Counted from the first letter of the stretch, positions 1 to 42,435 are shown. The stretch is DNA of 64,000 nt from Unio delphinus (GCA_029339505.1 JAQISU010000097.1:3447001-3511000), one strand, 5' to 3'. Notes: generated by a model not told the origin, from the sequence alone. Translations and numbers: made by a program.

Positions 1-372
1 TTTAAGTAATGATGAATGTAGTCCAGTTTGTTTAGTCTTGAGCACAATGTAGTATGAACAGCCAAGGAGTCATCATTTAAAGCAATTAATGAGGGTCCTT
101 CCTTGCAAAGACAGGTTGACTGGCAATCATGTGATGGCAGTTTATTAAAACACAAAGGACGTCTTAACAGTTGAACAAGACAGCTGAGAAAATTCTAATT
201 GTTCTCATTTCCAAAACAAGGAGATGAAGAAACACATACGAACTGAACAGCCAATGCTTGATGAAACACAATAATGTAGACAAAGATAGACATCAAACAC
301 ATACATCATGAAAACAGCACAGAAACGAAAGAGCTGTGTCAAGCAGGTTTGCAATAGTGACCATCTTTTTAT
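1..372 (-). mobile_element. CR1/Jockey-like LINE, 5' end fragment
   Basis: This stretch aligns base for base, with scattered differences, to 54823-55187, the 5' part of the fuller LINE copy. Shared strings include 'gtttagtcttgagcacaatg', 'ccaaaacaaggagatgaa' and 'gatgaaacacaataatgtag'. It holds the 5' untranslated region and the first codons only. The rest of the copy, if present, lies left of base 1. An open frame at 205-390 here is not a gene. Confidence 0.85.
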
Positions 373-387
373 AATGAACATGTGAGT

Positions 388-640
388 CAACCTTCAAAGG
401 TCAAAGTTCACTCTCCAGTAAGTATAATGAAAATATGAGTCAACCCAATAAGGATAAAGTTCACTCACTGGTAAGTATAATGAAACGGAACGTCAACCAA
501 TTAACGACAATTTTCACCCACAGGTAAGTATAATGAAAATGTGAGTTAACCATCTAAGGACAAAGTTCACACTCAAGTAGGTATAATGAAAATATGAGTC
601 AACTACCTAAGGACAAAAATCACACTCAAATACTGAGAAT
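388..640. repeat. 53-bp minisatellite, about 4.7 copies
   Basis: The motif 'gtataatgaaaatatgagtc' with 'aaggacaaagttcac' recurs with a 53-base period (landmarks at 388, 441, 494, 547 and 600). The copies are clearly diverged, so this is an older array. It begins directly after the LINE 5' fragment and lies in the intron downstream of exon 4 of the DUF1295 gene. Confidence 0.85.
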
Positions 641-738
641 TTATGTCCCATCAAAAACTATAAAGGTTTTTAAAAACAAATAAAGAGATGTGTGAAATGA
701 ATTGAAACAGCTGACACAAACAAATCAAAAGAAAATAC

Positions 739-30238
<29,500 letters not shown>

Positions 30239-30424
30239 GATGGAGTACAGTGTTTGCATTGCAGGTATACTTTGCTCACATAAGAACAGTCTATGTATGT
30301 CAACATGTATGTTGTGTACACATGCTTGACTGGTAGTAAACCTTGGTGACAATGGTATTATCATATGATTTAATAATTGACAACCAGACTGAAATTGACG
30401 GGTTCTACCTAAGACACTGCTCAA

Positions 30425-31042
30425 TCTTCTTCTGTACAGATCATTTCGGCAAAACTATTTCGACTTCTCGGTCAATAAATCAGTCCCTCATTTGTGATGA
30501 TAGTGATGATATTGATTGATATTGTCCATCAGTATCAACACATATTTTGGGGGTTGATTTATCGGACTATTTTGGCCAGAATCAAAATTCGATGGCTTGT
30601 GTAATTTGAATTACTAATTTTAATAAATATATTGTGCAAATGTTGTTTAGTTTGTGGGTGAGTACTTTGTTGTTATTGAATTTGTAGACTGAAGGTAAAA
30701 GAGAAGGTGACTATCAAATAAAAAATATGTACATCTGTGGAAAAGTTATAAATATAAAACATGATCTCATGTGCATATATGCTTGTGTTTGTAATGTTAA
30801 CAACATCAAAAATAAAAACGAAAAATGATTTGTTACTTTTAATAAATTTATTAATTCATTTAGTTATGCACATGATTTTCGTTTCTTTAATTATCGATTT
30901 TATTATTGAATAGAGTAACTGGTTGCATAACAGTGATTTTCTTATGGCATAAGTAAATGATATATATCTCCGGTCCGGCTTATACTTGAGTTATTGACAA
31001 TAAAGACTGACACAATTTCACTCTATATTATTAGTGGTTGCT
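30425..31042. other. Upstream flank of the DUF1295 gene
   Basis: The region upstream of the coding start on the minus strand. No TATA-like or other promoter element can be assigned with confidence, and no repeat is evident. Confidence 0.3.
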
Positions 31043-31051
31043 CGCGCGCGC

Positions 31052-31140
<89 letters not shown>
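31043..31140. repeat. (CG)6(TG)43 alternating purine-pyrimidine tract
   Basis: Six CG steps pass without a break into 43 TG steps. Such tracts readily adopt Z-DNA under negative supercoiling (established knowledge). It lies about 0.8 kb upstream of the likely start of the DUF1295 gene. Confidence 0.95.
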
Positions 31141-31144
<4 letters not shown>

Positions 31145-31402
31145 AAATACAATTGCTATATTCATGGCAATTTTTAATGTTTAATTCCGTTCTTTTTAAT
31201 AAGTAAATACTTATTATATTTAATTAATTTGTTACATATATTTTTATTTGTTAAACATTTAGAGTTTATTTACAAAAGTGCAATTGCAAAACATCTATAG
31301 AGATAACAGGAATTATATCAAATAGTTATCAAAGATCAGTTATAACAAGATTGGTCATCGAGGGGGGTAGGGGATAAATCATAACAAGAAAAAAATTGTT
31401 AT

Positions 31403-31408
31403 AAAAAA

Positions 31409-31462
<54 letters not shown>

Positions 31463-31622
31463 AACTTTGTATAGCGCCTAATCTTTAGAAACTCTTAGCG
31501 CTTCACAAAGTTTATATTTATATGATTATAAAAATCACCATGAAATTAGAAAACATAAAATTATGCTGAAAATATTTAAGGTAGGAAACATTATTGGGTC
31601 TTTAAGTTTGTTCTTGCAAACT
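31403..31622 (-). mobile_element. CR1/Jockey-like LINE, 3' end fragment
   Basis: On the minus strand it ends with the family's 3' signature ('agcgc' ... 'aaagattaggcgctata' 'caaag') followed by (TTA)n at 31403-31459. Upstream it matches 46010-46190 ('accatgaaattagaaaacat'). It is severely 5' truncated. Confidence 0.85.
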
Positions 31623-31763
31623 AAGAAGAATATCTAATTTAAAATATATTCTTACCTATCTTGAAATTTAACAGGTCGGTCTATGTATGTATGTCCTGAC
31701 TAGTAGACGAAGTTATAAATATGCAGACAAAGATACGTAGAAATAACATGTACCAAATGTCAG

Positions 31764-31765
<2 letters not shown>

Positions 31766-31800
<35 letters not shown>

Positions 31801-31941
31801 ACATTTTTGTTATATTCCATTTTTTTCTGTAACGGATATGTTGTCGTCTTTTATAATCCTAATTGGACTGCAACGTACAGTGCAGTTTGCAATTAGTTGC
31901 GGTCTCATTGAGTTCATATACACACACACACACACACACAC

Positions 31942-32021
<80 letters not shown>
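31766..32021. repeat. Cluster of (CT)n, (CA)n and (TA)n microsatellites
   Basis: (CT)n at 31767-31797, (CA)n at 31919-31942 and directly adjoining (TA)n at 31944-32021. The open frames they create (repeated IY or SL) are not genes. Confidence 0.93.
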
Positions 32022-32829
32022 TAAGATCAGATGATGACAATAATCTGTTTTGAAACTAAGACTCCCGTAAATATCAATGGAAATGTCATCTTTGATCGTT
32101 AATTGGACCACTAATGAACATTCATTAATTTTCAGTCTCATGAAGTTAATAGCTTTAAATAAGTAAAGAAAAAATGTATACTCGTTAGCAATCGAGAGTA
32201 AAATGTTTGAAATGTCAGAAGAAAAACTGCCTTTTTGATCTTTTGAACAAAAACTTCTGTATGTACTGCCATTTCTTGTTGCAAATTGTTGTGCTTTTTT
32301 TTAATGCAGTTTAACATTAACTCAATGACTCCTGAAAAATGATTTCCTCTCGATCTTTGTTTTTTTTTTTTACAAAATAAAATATGCATCAAGTACATTT
32401 TTGTTATAATATAGTGTAATAATACCAGGATGGCACCGACGAATTAAAAAGAGGTCGAACGGGATCTTACCAGGGTTTGGCTTTCTAGTATCCTTTCTGC
32501 GCCACGCGGAAATACAGACGCATCTTGTAAATTATGCTCTGTATTATGTGAACAGTCGGCAGAAATATACAACCTGCACACAAGACTACACATCTTGTGG
32601 GACCACAGTAGCGCACGGGATCTACAGAGCGCTACAACAGTTTATGGGAAAATAGTTTCCAATATATGCTAATAAGAGTGAAAATTTAAATACAAACAAT
32701 AATAATTTGTATTTTAAAAAATAATATTATATAACATAATTTAAACTTGGTTAAAACCGTTATTATCTTATACGTTTGATATTTAATTAATGATAAAAAG
32801 AAAGAAAAATAAATATAGGCTACCAGTGC
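32022..32829. other. Intergenic sequence; a GC-richer block at 32430-32650 is unassigned
   Basis: The block around 'ggcaccgacgaattaaaaag' to 'gatctacagagcgctacaac' stands out by base composition and has no stop-free frame of note. It may be an old element fragment, but no family is recognised. Confidence 0.35.
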
Positions 32830-33600
32830 AGGAATTGCTCAAGGTTCTGTGGGGAACTAGTTCAAGACAACAATAGTAGTACGTCAAGGTTCTTTTCTGT
32901 CCCCCACTCTTTTCAACATCTACTTAGAGCGCATCATGAGTGAAGACTTGGAAAACCACTGTGGGACAGTCTGCATTAGAGGGCATAACATCACCAACCT
33001 ACGCTTTACAGACGACATTGATGGTCTGGCAGGCAATGAAGACGAACTAGCCACCTCAGTGAAGAACCTGGATGAATTAAACATCTTCCAGATTTGACAT
33101 TCAGATAAGCGCCGTGAAGACAAAGCTGATAACAAATAGTGGCAAATAAATCTCATCCAAGATTAAAGTCAGAAAAAAGGAACTAGAAACAGTGGACCAG
33201 TTCAAATATTTTGATTCCATAATTTCCGAAGAGGGATCAAGCGCAGAAAGTGTGTCACGAGCAGCACAAACTACGGTAGCTATGTTAAAGCTAAGACCCA
33301 TCTGGAGAGACAAGAATATCTGTCTAAAAACTAAATTCAGTCTATTGAGAGCACTAGTCATCTCAATCATTTTATTTTTTTTTTTTGTATTCATGTGAGG
33401 CCTGGATCATGACAGCAGAATTAAAACTAATAATAGTGGCACTTGAAATGAGATTCTACAGAGCCATCCTTGGCATCTCTACAATGGAGCAAATCACAAA
33501 TGAAGAAGTGCGTAACACCATCAGGCACATAGTAGGCCATTATGAAGACCTCATCACCACTGTCAGAAAGAGAAAGCTGAAAGCTGAAATGGTATGGCTA
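32830..33600 (+). pseudogene. Second LINE family: reverse transcriptase fragment
   Basis: From 32880 the frame reads VRQGSFLSPTLFNIYLERI, then ITNLRFTDDIDGLAGNEDEL, the RT palm with FTDD in place of the usual FADD/YADD. After a stop at about 33097 the later part continues in other frames (TVDQFKYFDSIISEEGSS, then SCEAWIMTAEL and MRFYRAILGIS). A run of T at 33369-33385 breaks the frame again. It looks like an RTE-type or related non-LTR element (clade uncertain). It is 5' truncated and dead, and clearly unrelated to the CR1-like family nearby. Confidence 0.8.
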
Positions 33601-33911
33601 TATGTGACTATGAGCACTGACACATTCATATGTGACTATGAGCACTGACACTTTCATATGTGACTATGAGCACTGACACATTCATATGTGACTATGAGCA
33701 CTGTCACTTTCATATGTGACTGAGCACTGACACTTTCATATGTGACTATGAGCACTGACACTCATATGTGACTATGAACACTGACACTTTCATATGTGAC
33801 TATGAGCACTGACACATTCATATGTGACTATGAGCACTGTCACTTTCATATGTGACTGAGCACTGACACTTTCATATGTGACTATGAGCACTGTCACTTT
33901 CATATGTGATA
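33597..33911. repeat. 28-bp minisatellite, about 11 copies
   Basis: The unit 'atatgtgactatgagcactg' plus 'acactttc' repeats with small deletions ('tgactgagcactgaca'). It begins exactly where homology to the LINE fragment ends, so it probably grew from the end of that fragment. Confidence 0.9.
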
Positions 33912-34311
33912 TTTTATTGATCAACGTTATAGTATTATAATGAAACTATTTTTATTAAGGTAGCACACTCGATCTCTCTTATGTTCACACTGGCATGTTT
34001 TTTTTTCTTTCTTTTTTCTTTTAGCATTTGCATGGTTCAGAAGTAAACCTTTCCAAGCTGAATATTAGTATTTTACGCCATACAATACAAAGAAAGACCC
34101 CAAACCTAATGCAAAAAAATATACTCAAATTACTCAACACATGTACATAATTCGCTATAGTAAGAAAGCTGGTTACGAAACTAGTCCTTGGTCTCGTCAA
34201 GTCTTGTGAATACCGAACTTTATAACGTTTGTTCCTGGAAATTGGCTAATTACTAGATTTTGAGAAATATCTTCCCAAAACCGGCTCCCAGGAATGAAAG
34301 AAATATAATAA
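33912..34311. other. Sequence between LINE fragments, nothing recognised
   Basis: No open frame or repeat of note was seen here. Confidence 0.35.
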
Positions 34312-37300
34312 TTATCTCCCTTTCGCCATTTCCAGCTAAACAATGAAAAATTCGGCCGTTAATTTTGATAATCTGTTGCAAATCCATCTTAAATCGTCAA
34401 CCGTTGTGTCAACTTTCCCAGAGATACAACTGCGTATTGCATTATTCAACGCCCATATCAGTAGCACCACCGGAAAAGAGCATGTAATTTTATCAACGAT
34501 CAGAATATCTACGTCATCTTCCTGACAGAAACATGACTCATGAGCCCAAGTGAGCGGATCTAACACCCACCGGTTACTCCATAAAGTCGTTCACCCGCCA
34601 CTCTCGCGGAGGTGGAATTTCTGTCATCACAGAAAATTCCATGATAAAACGTCGTAAGAACAACACAACCTTCAATCTATATAACACCACGTTTGAACTA
34701 CTCCGAACAACACTCACACTAGAACAAAGGCCAGTCAATTGTTTATCCCTCTAACGCTCTCATCCTAGTAGAAAAAGAAACAAGCTGCCTGAATCTCCCC
34801 CTTTTTTCTATATAGCAGTTTCCGAATCTCCTGGAATATGGAAATTTGATATGTGGCAACCTGATTATTCTTGGATATTTCAAATTTCACTGTGAATGTC
34901 AGGGAAATTTATACACTTCTAAACTCCTAGATTCCATTCATGTTTTCAACCTTAAACAGTCAATTAACCAACCCACCCATAAACAACGTCACATTTTAGA
35001 CTGGAATCTTCATAGACCTGTTAATAATATTATGCGATCCACCCTTATATTCCACGAACTTACATCAGATCACCTCTGATTTATATGCCATCTCAACGTA
35101 TCAGTCCCGAACCATCCACCTTTATTTGCTACTAAGAGAAACCTCAGTATAATCAATAGAACCAAACTAATGCGTGGCATCCAAGCAACCCTAACAACTT
35201 TCTTACCTCCTACAGCACAACAACTCGATAACTGCCTGCGTTCATTGCTTCAAAAACACATGCCCCAGTCACCAAGTGCAGAGTATCAATTAAGAAGTGT
35301 TCTCCGTGGTATAGGACTGTTAGTTACCAGCTTCGCACTGCTAAAAGAGACCACCGTAAAACAGAGAGGCTTTGGCTTTCAACCAGACTCACTGTTCATA
35401 AACAAATATATGAAGTCGCTAAGAGGAACGTCACAAACATAGTCCATTTAGCCAAATTATCCCACTACAATACTAAGATCACGGAGAGTTTCAGCTACAA
35501 AGAGCTCTTCGAAAAAACTAACAAGCTAATGTCAAGCAACAAATGTACACCACTTATGTCTACCTTCTCTTCAGTAGACCTTCCGGGCCTATTTGCAAAT
35601 TTCTCCCATGACAAAGTACAAACCATTAGAGATATACGCTTGACAACACAGTTTGAATTGACTCTTCGTCACCATACATATTCGATACAGAATTTCAACG
35701 ACGACTGTTGGGAGCATTTGAACCTGTCTCTATGGATTTAGTACGTGCACCAAAGCCATTTCCAACATCACTGCTGCTTGAGTGCGTAGACACAATATTT
35801 CGTTTACAAACTGATGTTATTTATATCTCTCTCATCCGGGGAATTCCCATCAATTTTGAAAACTGCCATCATAAAGCCTCTGCTGAAGAAACCAAAACTT
35901 GACTATAACGATTTAAAGAACTACCGCCCAGTTTCTAATATCCCGTTTATATAAAAAGATCTTAGGAAACGTTGTTCTAACTCAACTTGAATCTCATTTG
36001 AATTCAGTCTTTTAGCAATGTACAGTCTGCATATCGGCCTTGCCACATTATGGAAACCGAGTGGTCTACAGCGCTCTCCATAACGAATCACTGCCATCTC
36101 ACTGCGTGGGTTTGACTCTTAGTCTCAATGTTGGTATGTGAGAAAGCTTACTAGTAGCTTTTCGTGGGTCGGTGGTTCTTTCTGGGGATTTCCCCGAGTT
36201 CTTCCTTCACCATTAATACTGGCCGCCATATATAGCCTGTCGCGCGTGCTGAAAAACGGCGTTAAACCATTTAACAACTCTTCTGAAAGTATTTAATGAC
36301 ATTATCTCTGCTTTGGATAGCGGAAAGATTACAGTCCTCACCCTCCTTGATTTGTCTGCAGCATTTGACATAACAGACCATGATACTCCTGGACCGTCTC
36401 CAGCATGTATTTGACATTCGCAATATAGCCTTACTGTGGTTCAAGTCCTACTTAGTCAACAGGACACAAATTGTATCTGCAAATGGAATACACTCCAGCC
36501 CAGTATCTGTATTGTGGTATTCCACAGTGATCTGTTCTTGGACCTGTTGTTTTCATTCTATACACTCAGCTGCTCTCAAGTGTCATAGATCATCACCCAG
36601 TGTCTCACCAATTGTTCTCTGATGCCACTTAAATATACACGTCTAGCCACCCAACTGAAGTTGATGATGCCATCAAAGAAGTAAAGCGATGCATTTCTGA
36701 TGTGAAGTCATAGATGACATGTAATAAGCTGCAGACGAATGATGATCACATTTTTTTACCTCAAACAATAAAAATCGGCAAAACCAACATTACATGTACA
36801 GTCAGTACGAAACATATGTGTAACTCTAGACAGTACTCTCACATTGCACCAACATGTGATGAACATATGCATGGCTGCATATCGTGAGCTGAGACGCATC
36901 AGATCCATTCGCAAATATCTTTCAGTTGATGCTACTAAATCCCTTGTGTGTTCATTTGTACTTTCAAGATTGGATTTTGTAACTCAATTATGTCTGGTTC
37001 GTCTCAATATCTACTCCAGAAACTTCAAAAAGTTCAAAACACAGCTGCTCGGATGATCTTTAGAGTACCACGACAAGAGCTACTCTGTACCCTACACTAG
37101 GTATCCAATCGATCGATAATCAAACACAAAATGTGTTCTCTGTGGTAAGTTTCACTGACGGACTCCAGTCCAGCATACCTATCTGGGCTCATCAGCAAGA
37201 TACTTACGCTCTGACAATCGTATACTCATTATGGCCACTATAAAAACGAAATCATATTGACAACGTTCTTTTGCATACCAGGGCCGGCAATGTGGAATGA

Positions 37301-37557
37301 ATTGCCCATTTAATTAGACACAAAAACACAGTGATCCCTTTTAAGAGTGTTCTTGAAACTTACCTTTTTCGACTGCAAGAACAAACTTAAAGACCTAAAA
37401 ATGTTTCCTACCTTAAATATTTTCAGAATTTGTATACGTTTTCCAATTTCGTAGTGTTTTTATTTTTCAAAATTTTTATTTAAAAAAAAAATTGTAGTCA
37501 TATCATTATAGATGTTGAGCTCTTAGAGCTTCTAAAGATTAAGCGATATACAAAGTC

Positions 37558-37604
<47 letters not shown>
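34312..37604 (+). pseudogene. CR1/Jockey-like LINE, long decayed copy with nested SINE
   Basis: It parallels the copy at 52223-55187: VNFDNLLQIHLKSSTVVS and LRIALFNA (start of the endonuclease), the endonuclease tract at about 34600-35290 that the other copy lacks, the stretch before the RT (35290-35740), an RT start (LLKKP.LDYNDLKNYRPVS), later SVLGPVVFILYTQ and the C-terminal tract. It ends with the 3' signature and (ATT)n at 37562-37604. Stops and frameshifts are frequent and the YADD box reads FSDA, so it is dead. A type 1 SINE splits it at 36047-36275. Confidence 0.85.
36047..36275 (+). mobile_element. tRNA-derived SINE, type 1, inside the LINE
   Basis: It has 'gagtggtctacagcgctctc' as head, a weakened B box (GTTTGACTC), 'tatgtgagaaagcttactag', 'gttcttccttcaccattaat' and 'aaaaacggcgttaaacc'. 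LINE homology stops at 'ccacattatgg' and resumes at 'aacaactcttctgaaag', so this SINE arrived later. Confidence 0.87.
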
Positions 37605-38072
37605 CGCATCACAATTAGTATTCCAGTTCAGTACCCGTAGTTCTAGAACATTTTTTTCCTCTCATTTTGGTGGTGATGGAAGAGTTACATTGATGTATTT
37701 TTGGTAGGGATTTAAAGGTGATTGTTTATTCTTGAGAATATGAGCTGAGAGAGTGGGTTGTCTGTGTGTATTTTGGTGACAGTGCACATTGAGTAATAAT
37801 GACTTGGTGATGATCCGGAAGTGAAATCTGTGCTCTGTTTACATGCTGCTCTGTTTACAGTGCAGCCTCTCAAAAAATGCCGATGAACCTTTGACAAGAA
37901 TTTCACCGTGAAGTCATCTTTGGAGGTATTTTAGATTAACATATGTTTTGTATTTATTGTCACAAAGTGGAAAGGTCAGTACTGAGAAATATATGTAGAG
38001 AACAATAGAAAAACGTAATTGTGATGTATGTCCAGGAAGCGGAGTGCAACGCAGGCAGCATACTAAGCAATA
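37605..38072. other. Unassigned intergenic sequence
   Basis: Moderately GC-richer than average. Small open frames at 37712-37906 and 37914-38117 show no recognisable protein. Confidence 0.35.
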
Positions 38073-38074
38073 TA

Positions 38075-38529
38075 GGTATAACGGTACCAATTGCGCATGA
38101 CCAGGTGGGCGGTGCATAAGGTGTAGCAGTCCAAAGTAAACAACAACACGAGCTTTGATTGGTGGATTATGTAAGAGTTGTACTTTCTGTTAGGCTTAAA
38201 AAATAGTTTAGCATCTTGGCAACATGTGAATTTATGTTAATTCCTATATAGATCATATTTTGTATTTTTTATGATTTTTTGAAAATGTAATACACATGAC
38301 TGAAAATAGGTATGTTGTGACTAGATAACTCATACCCCTGTCTAGTTCCAGCAGAGTTATCTCTCTTAAATGCAATGGAGTACCTGGTTTTGTCATCATC
38401 AAATTGACAATCTAACATTGTTCTCTATAACAGTGTGTGAGATGCACGCTAAATTAGGATAGAAAATATATTTATCTCTCCAGATATTAGCATTGAGGTC
38501 TATGGAAAAACAATTGGTACCGTGATACC
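38075..38529. mobile_element. 455-bp inverted-repeat element, copy A
   Basis: The termini GGTATAACGGTACCAATTG and, at the right, the complement of GGTATCACGGTACCAATTG are flanked by TA (38073-38074, 38530-38531). A nearly identical copy lies at 40569-41032. There is no coding capacity; it is a probable MITE with TA target preference. Confidence 0.85.
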
Positions 38530-38531
38530 TA

Positions 38532-40566
38532 AAAGATAATACCAGCTTCACAGTGTATCCATAGTAACGAGTATATATAGACACCACTTCTATACTGTCA
38601 TAGTGTCATTTGGTTAAACAATGGATATTGAGATGTTTTGGTCTAATATTGACAGACTTTTACATAGAAAATGTACAAAATAACACACATTAGCTTTGGA
38701 ATGGGGCTTTTGTAACTATATCTATAGCATATATAGACTGATTGCTTTGTGACTGTGTAGTAAGCTCCAATATTAGCATACAGGCAAAAAAAAAGGTTAT
38801 ATAAAGTTAATATAGTTAATTTTAGCCAAAGTATTGACTATTTTATGCGCAAAAGATGAAAAATCACGGATAAAATACAACTTTTTTGTTCTTGTAAAGC
38901 ATGTTATAGAGAAGATAGAGGACATTCCTGGCCAATGTGTAGATAGTTCACTTGTATCATAAAGAATATTCTGGTATAAGTATTTTAGGTAGTTTGCTAA
39001 AGATATGGTATTCCTTCCTATTTTGATTTTAATTGTCCTGCTCTAATTGTCTTTTTTTGTAAACTTTTGTGTCTTTAAATTATAAATGCGATTCTCTAGT
39101 TAGTTACATAATCATTCTTGAGGTCTCCACTACATATATAATCCTGGATTTTAGGTTCTCGCTTTATCGGTAATACATTTTTGGATAATTTAATTGCATT
39201 GAAGTTAATACATGTGTTTCTGAAGTCATCTGTATAACATGGAGAATATACAGTGGAGAAAATGAAAAGTACAAACCTTATGTATACAATTCAGTTATCT
39301 CCCTTACACCAGACCTACCTAAAATTCCAATAGATAAAAACCCACAATTTAGGTGAGTTTGTATGAAAATCAAGATAAGTTTTTTGAATTATCATATTTG
39401 CCCATGGTCTTGATGCAAATTGAACTAGAAGTACTTTAATAATTTTTCCCAGTAAAGTTTAAAAGTTTGAAAACTGATCAAACATGCTTTGTTTGTTTTA
39501 GGTATTTTTACTGTCTAACAGAAGCCCATTATTGTTAATTTCTTATTTAGAAAAAATATAACTTATATGCATCTATATTATCTACATTATTCCCCCTTTT
39601 ATATTAGCTAGGAATGAACACCATGTCACCTGATATTTGGTGCCTGTAAGGGATGTTATAGCACAGGTGCCTTGGAATTGTATTTGCACCTATGATCCAC
39701 TGCCGCCTTATATTTTCCAAGATAATGTTATCAAGCTCTCACTTCTCATTTTTCTCATTGCTGCTTTTGTCTCCTTTAATTCCATCATCATACGCTACAT
39801 CTCCCATTTAGATACACACTTTTCTCCTGTTTTTAAATCCATTGGACTCACTATACTCATTGTTAAACTTTAGCCTTTTTCTGTATTCAAGTAAACATTT
39901 TCACACACAAATCCATGATAACCCCTTACAAAAGCTGTTATCTACTTTGTTTGGTGTCAGATTGGCTTATTGCATCAATTGTATGCACTACAGAAAGGAG
40001 GGAAGCTTTCTATTTGTATGACAAAGAGGCTGGGTAGCTTGACCTTTGTGTGAGGACTAGAGGTTAGTGACCTCTTGCATATGCAGACAGTGTAAAGTGT
40101 TCAAAGCTAATACTTTATAATTAGATTGGGCCATGTCCACCTGTCCTTGTTGTTACTTTCTGTGTTTGTGACACAAATATAAGTCCTTTACTTTATATCA
40201 AAATGTCTCTTTAAGAGTAGAACTGGTACATGTTAACTAGTGCATTGACCTTTGACCTTACTATTACATAATATGACATAATGTGATTTATCCCATATCA
40301 CCAAAGTGAAGTATGATAAGTGCTAATATGAATAAAACACAACTCATAGTTAAAAGAATTCATTTTATTTCAAAAGATGAGTTTGATAGTGAAGCAAAAG
40401 TGTGAAAACAGGAGTTAAAACAGCTGAATAACGTTTCTATACACAATCATATAAAACATAGCTTAGTACTTCATAAAATTGTTTTTGACAAGCGAGACTA
40501 AGTACACTTGTTAGTTATATAGTCCCGAGCTATTTCACAGATTATTGCAAAAATCAAGGTTTGCTA
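38532..40566. other. Spacer between the two 455/464-bp elements
   Basis: About 2 kb of AT-rich sequence with no recognised gene. An open frame at 39637-39873 is unsupported by any motif. Confidence 0.35.
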
Positions 40567-40568
40567 TA

Positions 40569-41032
40569 GGTATAACGGTACCAATTGCACATGACCAGGT
40601 GGGCGGTGCATAAGGTGTAGGGTCCATTGCAATCCAAAGTAAACAACAACACGAGCTTTGATTGGTGGATTATGTAAGAGTTGTACTTTCTGTTAGGCTT
40701 AAAAAATAGTTTAGCCTCTTGGCAACATGTGAATTTATGTTAATTCCTATATAGATCATATTTTGTATTTTTTATGATTTTTTGAAAATGTAATACACAT
40801 GACTGAAAATAGGTATGTTGTGACTAGATAACTCATACCCCTGTCTAGTTCCAGCAGAGTTATCTCTCTTAAATGCAATGGAGTACCTGGTTTTGTCATC
40901 ATCAAATTGACAATCTAACATTGTTCTCTATAACAGTGTGTGAGATGCACGCTAAATTAGGATAGAAAATATATTTATCTCTCCAGATATTAGCATTGAG
41001 GTCTATGGAAAAACAATTGGTACCGTGATACC
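40569..41032. mobile_element. 464-bp inverted-repeat element, copy B
   Basis: It has the same ends and TA flanks (40567-40568, 41033-41034) as copy A, in direct orientation. The differences noticed are a 9-base length change near the left ('gtgtagggtccattgcaatc' against 'gtgtagcagtc') and a few single bases, implying recent spread or a duplication. Confidence 0.87.
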
Positions 41033-41034
41033 TA

Positions 41035-41975
41035 AGCAAGCAACCAGACTAAAATCACACATCCTAAGTTTATCACAGTAATGTGATCCGGAACAACGCG
41101 GCCGACCGAAAGTAGCTTTTTATTTCGGCCGAATCGACCACTAATGTTTACCTGATGCTTCAGCGCCAACTTTATGACTGTTTTAAATAAATGTTCTTTT
41201 CATCCCGATACAAGCTTTTATTAGGAAAATATAATTCATCCAAATTCATTTTCATTGTTAATCCAACTATATGTTTCACTTATGAACCTTTCTAAGGATA
41301 TCTAAACTGGGTCGGGAAGGGTGTTTCGGAAAAAGTTGACTGGCTGTAATGCGAGTATGAATTGAGGTGTTTTGCAGCACAATAACATTAAAAGCTCATG
41401 AATAATATATACACATATATTTGTAGTGTCCTTTTTAATTACGAATAGCAATAATAATATTCCTACAGTTAGACTCATTATATTGTTCTTGAAAATCATG
41501 ATAAAAAAGACAGGATTACACATACTTTAATGTTAAAGTATCCAACATAGCTTGTTTATTTACTTTTTATAGATATGGACATAAAAGTACATTGAAGTTG
41601 TGTGTCTTAACTATGGTCGTCTGTATCGATGGCATAAGCTCTAGTGTCGTCAGGTGTATGATGTGTATGGTACGTCTATATCCAAAAATATAATGTTAAA
41701 ATATTCCTAGACATAACTGTGTAATGAATAAGATTCATATATGTACTGAACACCCAGAGTAAGATGTACAATAAGTGGTTTTAAAAAAATATTCAAAACA
41801 TCAATTTTATCTGTAATGTCCCTATTTTAAAGAAGCATAACATTTCCATTCGAATACATAAAAAAACTCTAACCCTATTCTCTATTTTTATCCATATCGA
41901 CTCTGACCTCCTACAAAATCAAAATTTGGTTTCCAGTTGTTGAAAACCACCCAACATAAACATGTATGTGCGTGT

Positions 41976-41978
<3 letters not shown>
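41035..41978. other. Intergenic sequence, nothing recognised
   Basis: A short GC-rich piece near 41090-41150 ('cggccgaccgaaag', 'tttcggccgaatcg') contains a local inverted repeat. No gene was recognised. Confidence 0.35.

Positions 41979-42038
<60 letters not shown>
41979..42038. repeat. (GA)n microsatellite
   Basis: About 30 GA units. Confidence 0.95.
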
Positions 42039-42040
<2 letters not shown>

Positions 42041-42435
42041 CGATTATCTACTATCCAAATACCTGTTTCCTACTATCCGTCAGCAGGTTTCTAATAAAGA
42101 AAAAATATAAAATTTATTCAATAACCTAATGCCTCACATAACCGAATTAAATAAAAAAAATACATTTTTAAAAATAACATCCACAAATTCTGTAAGTAGC
42201 AATACACAGTTATCTACAATCCACAACCTAGTTATATAATATACAAAATCTATATGTATACTACCGACTAATCAATTGTCTACTATCCACAACTTAATTA
42301 TCTAATATCCAAAACCCATATATATCCTACAGACTACTCAATTGTCTACTATCCACTCGCAACTTTCTAATACCCAACACCCACGGATCTAAAATTAACA
42401 AAACCATAATTTATTATCAACACCCAGTTATCCGC

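Noticed and set aside
205..390. Hydrophobic 61-codon frame at the left edge
   Set aside because: It lies in the LINE 5' untranslated fragment and has no counterpart in the fuller copy.
39637..39873. Hydrophobic 78-codon plus-strand frame as a membrane protein
   Set aside because: No motif, no splice context, and length within chance for AT-rich DNA.
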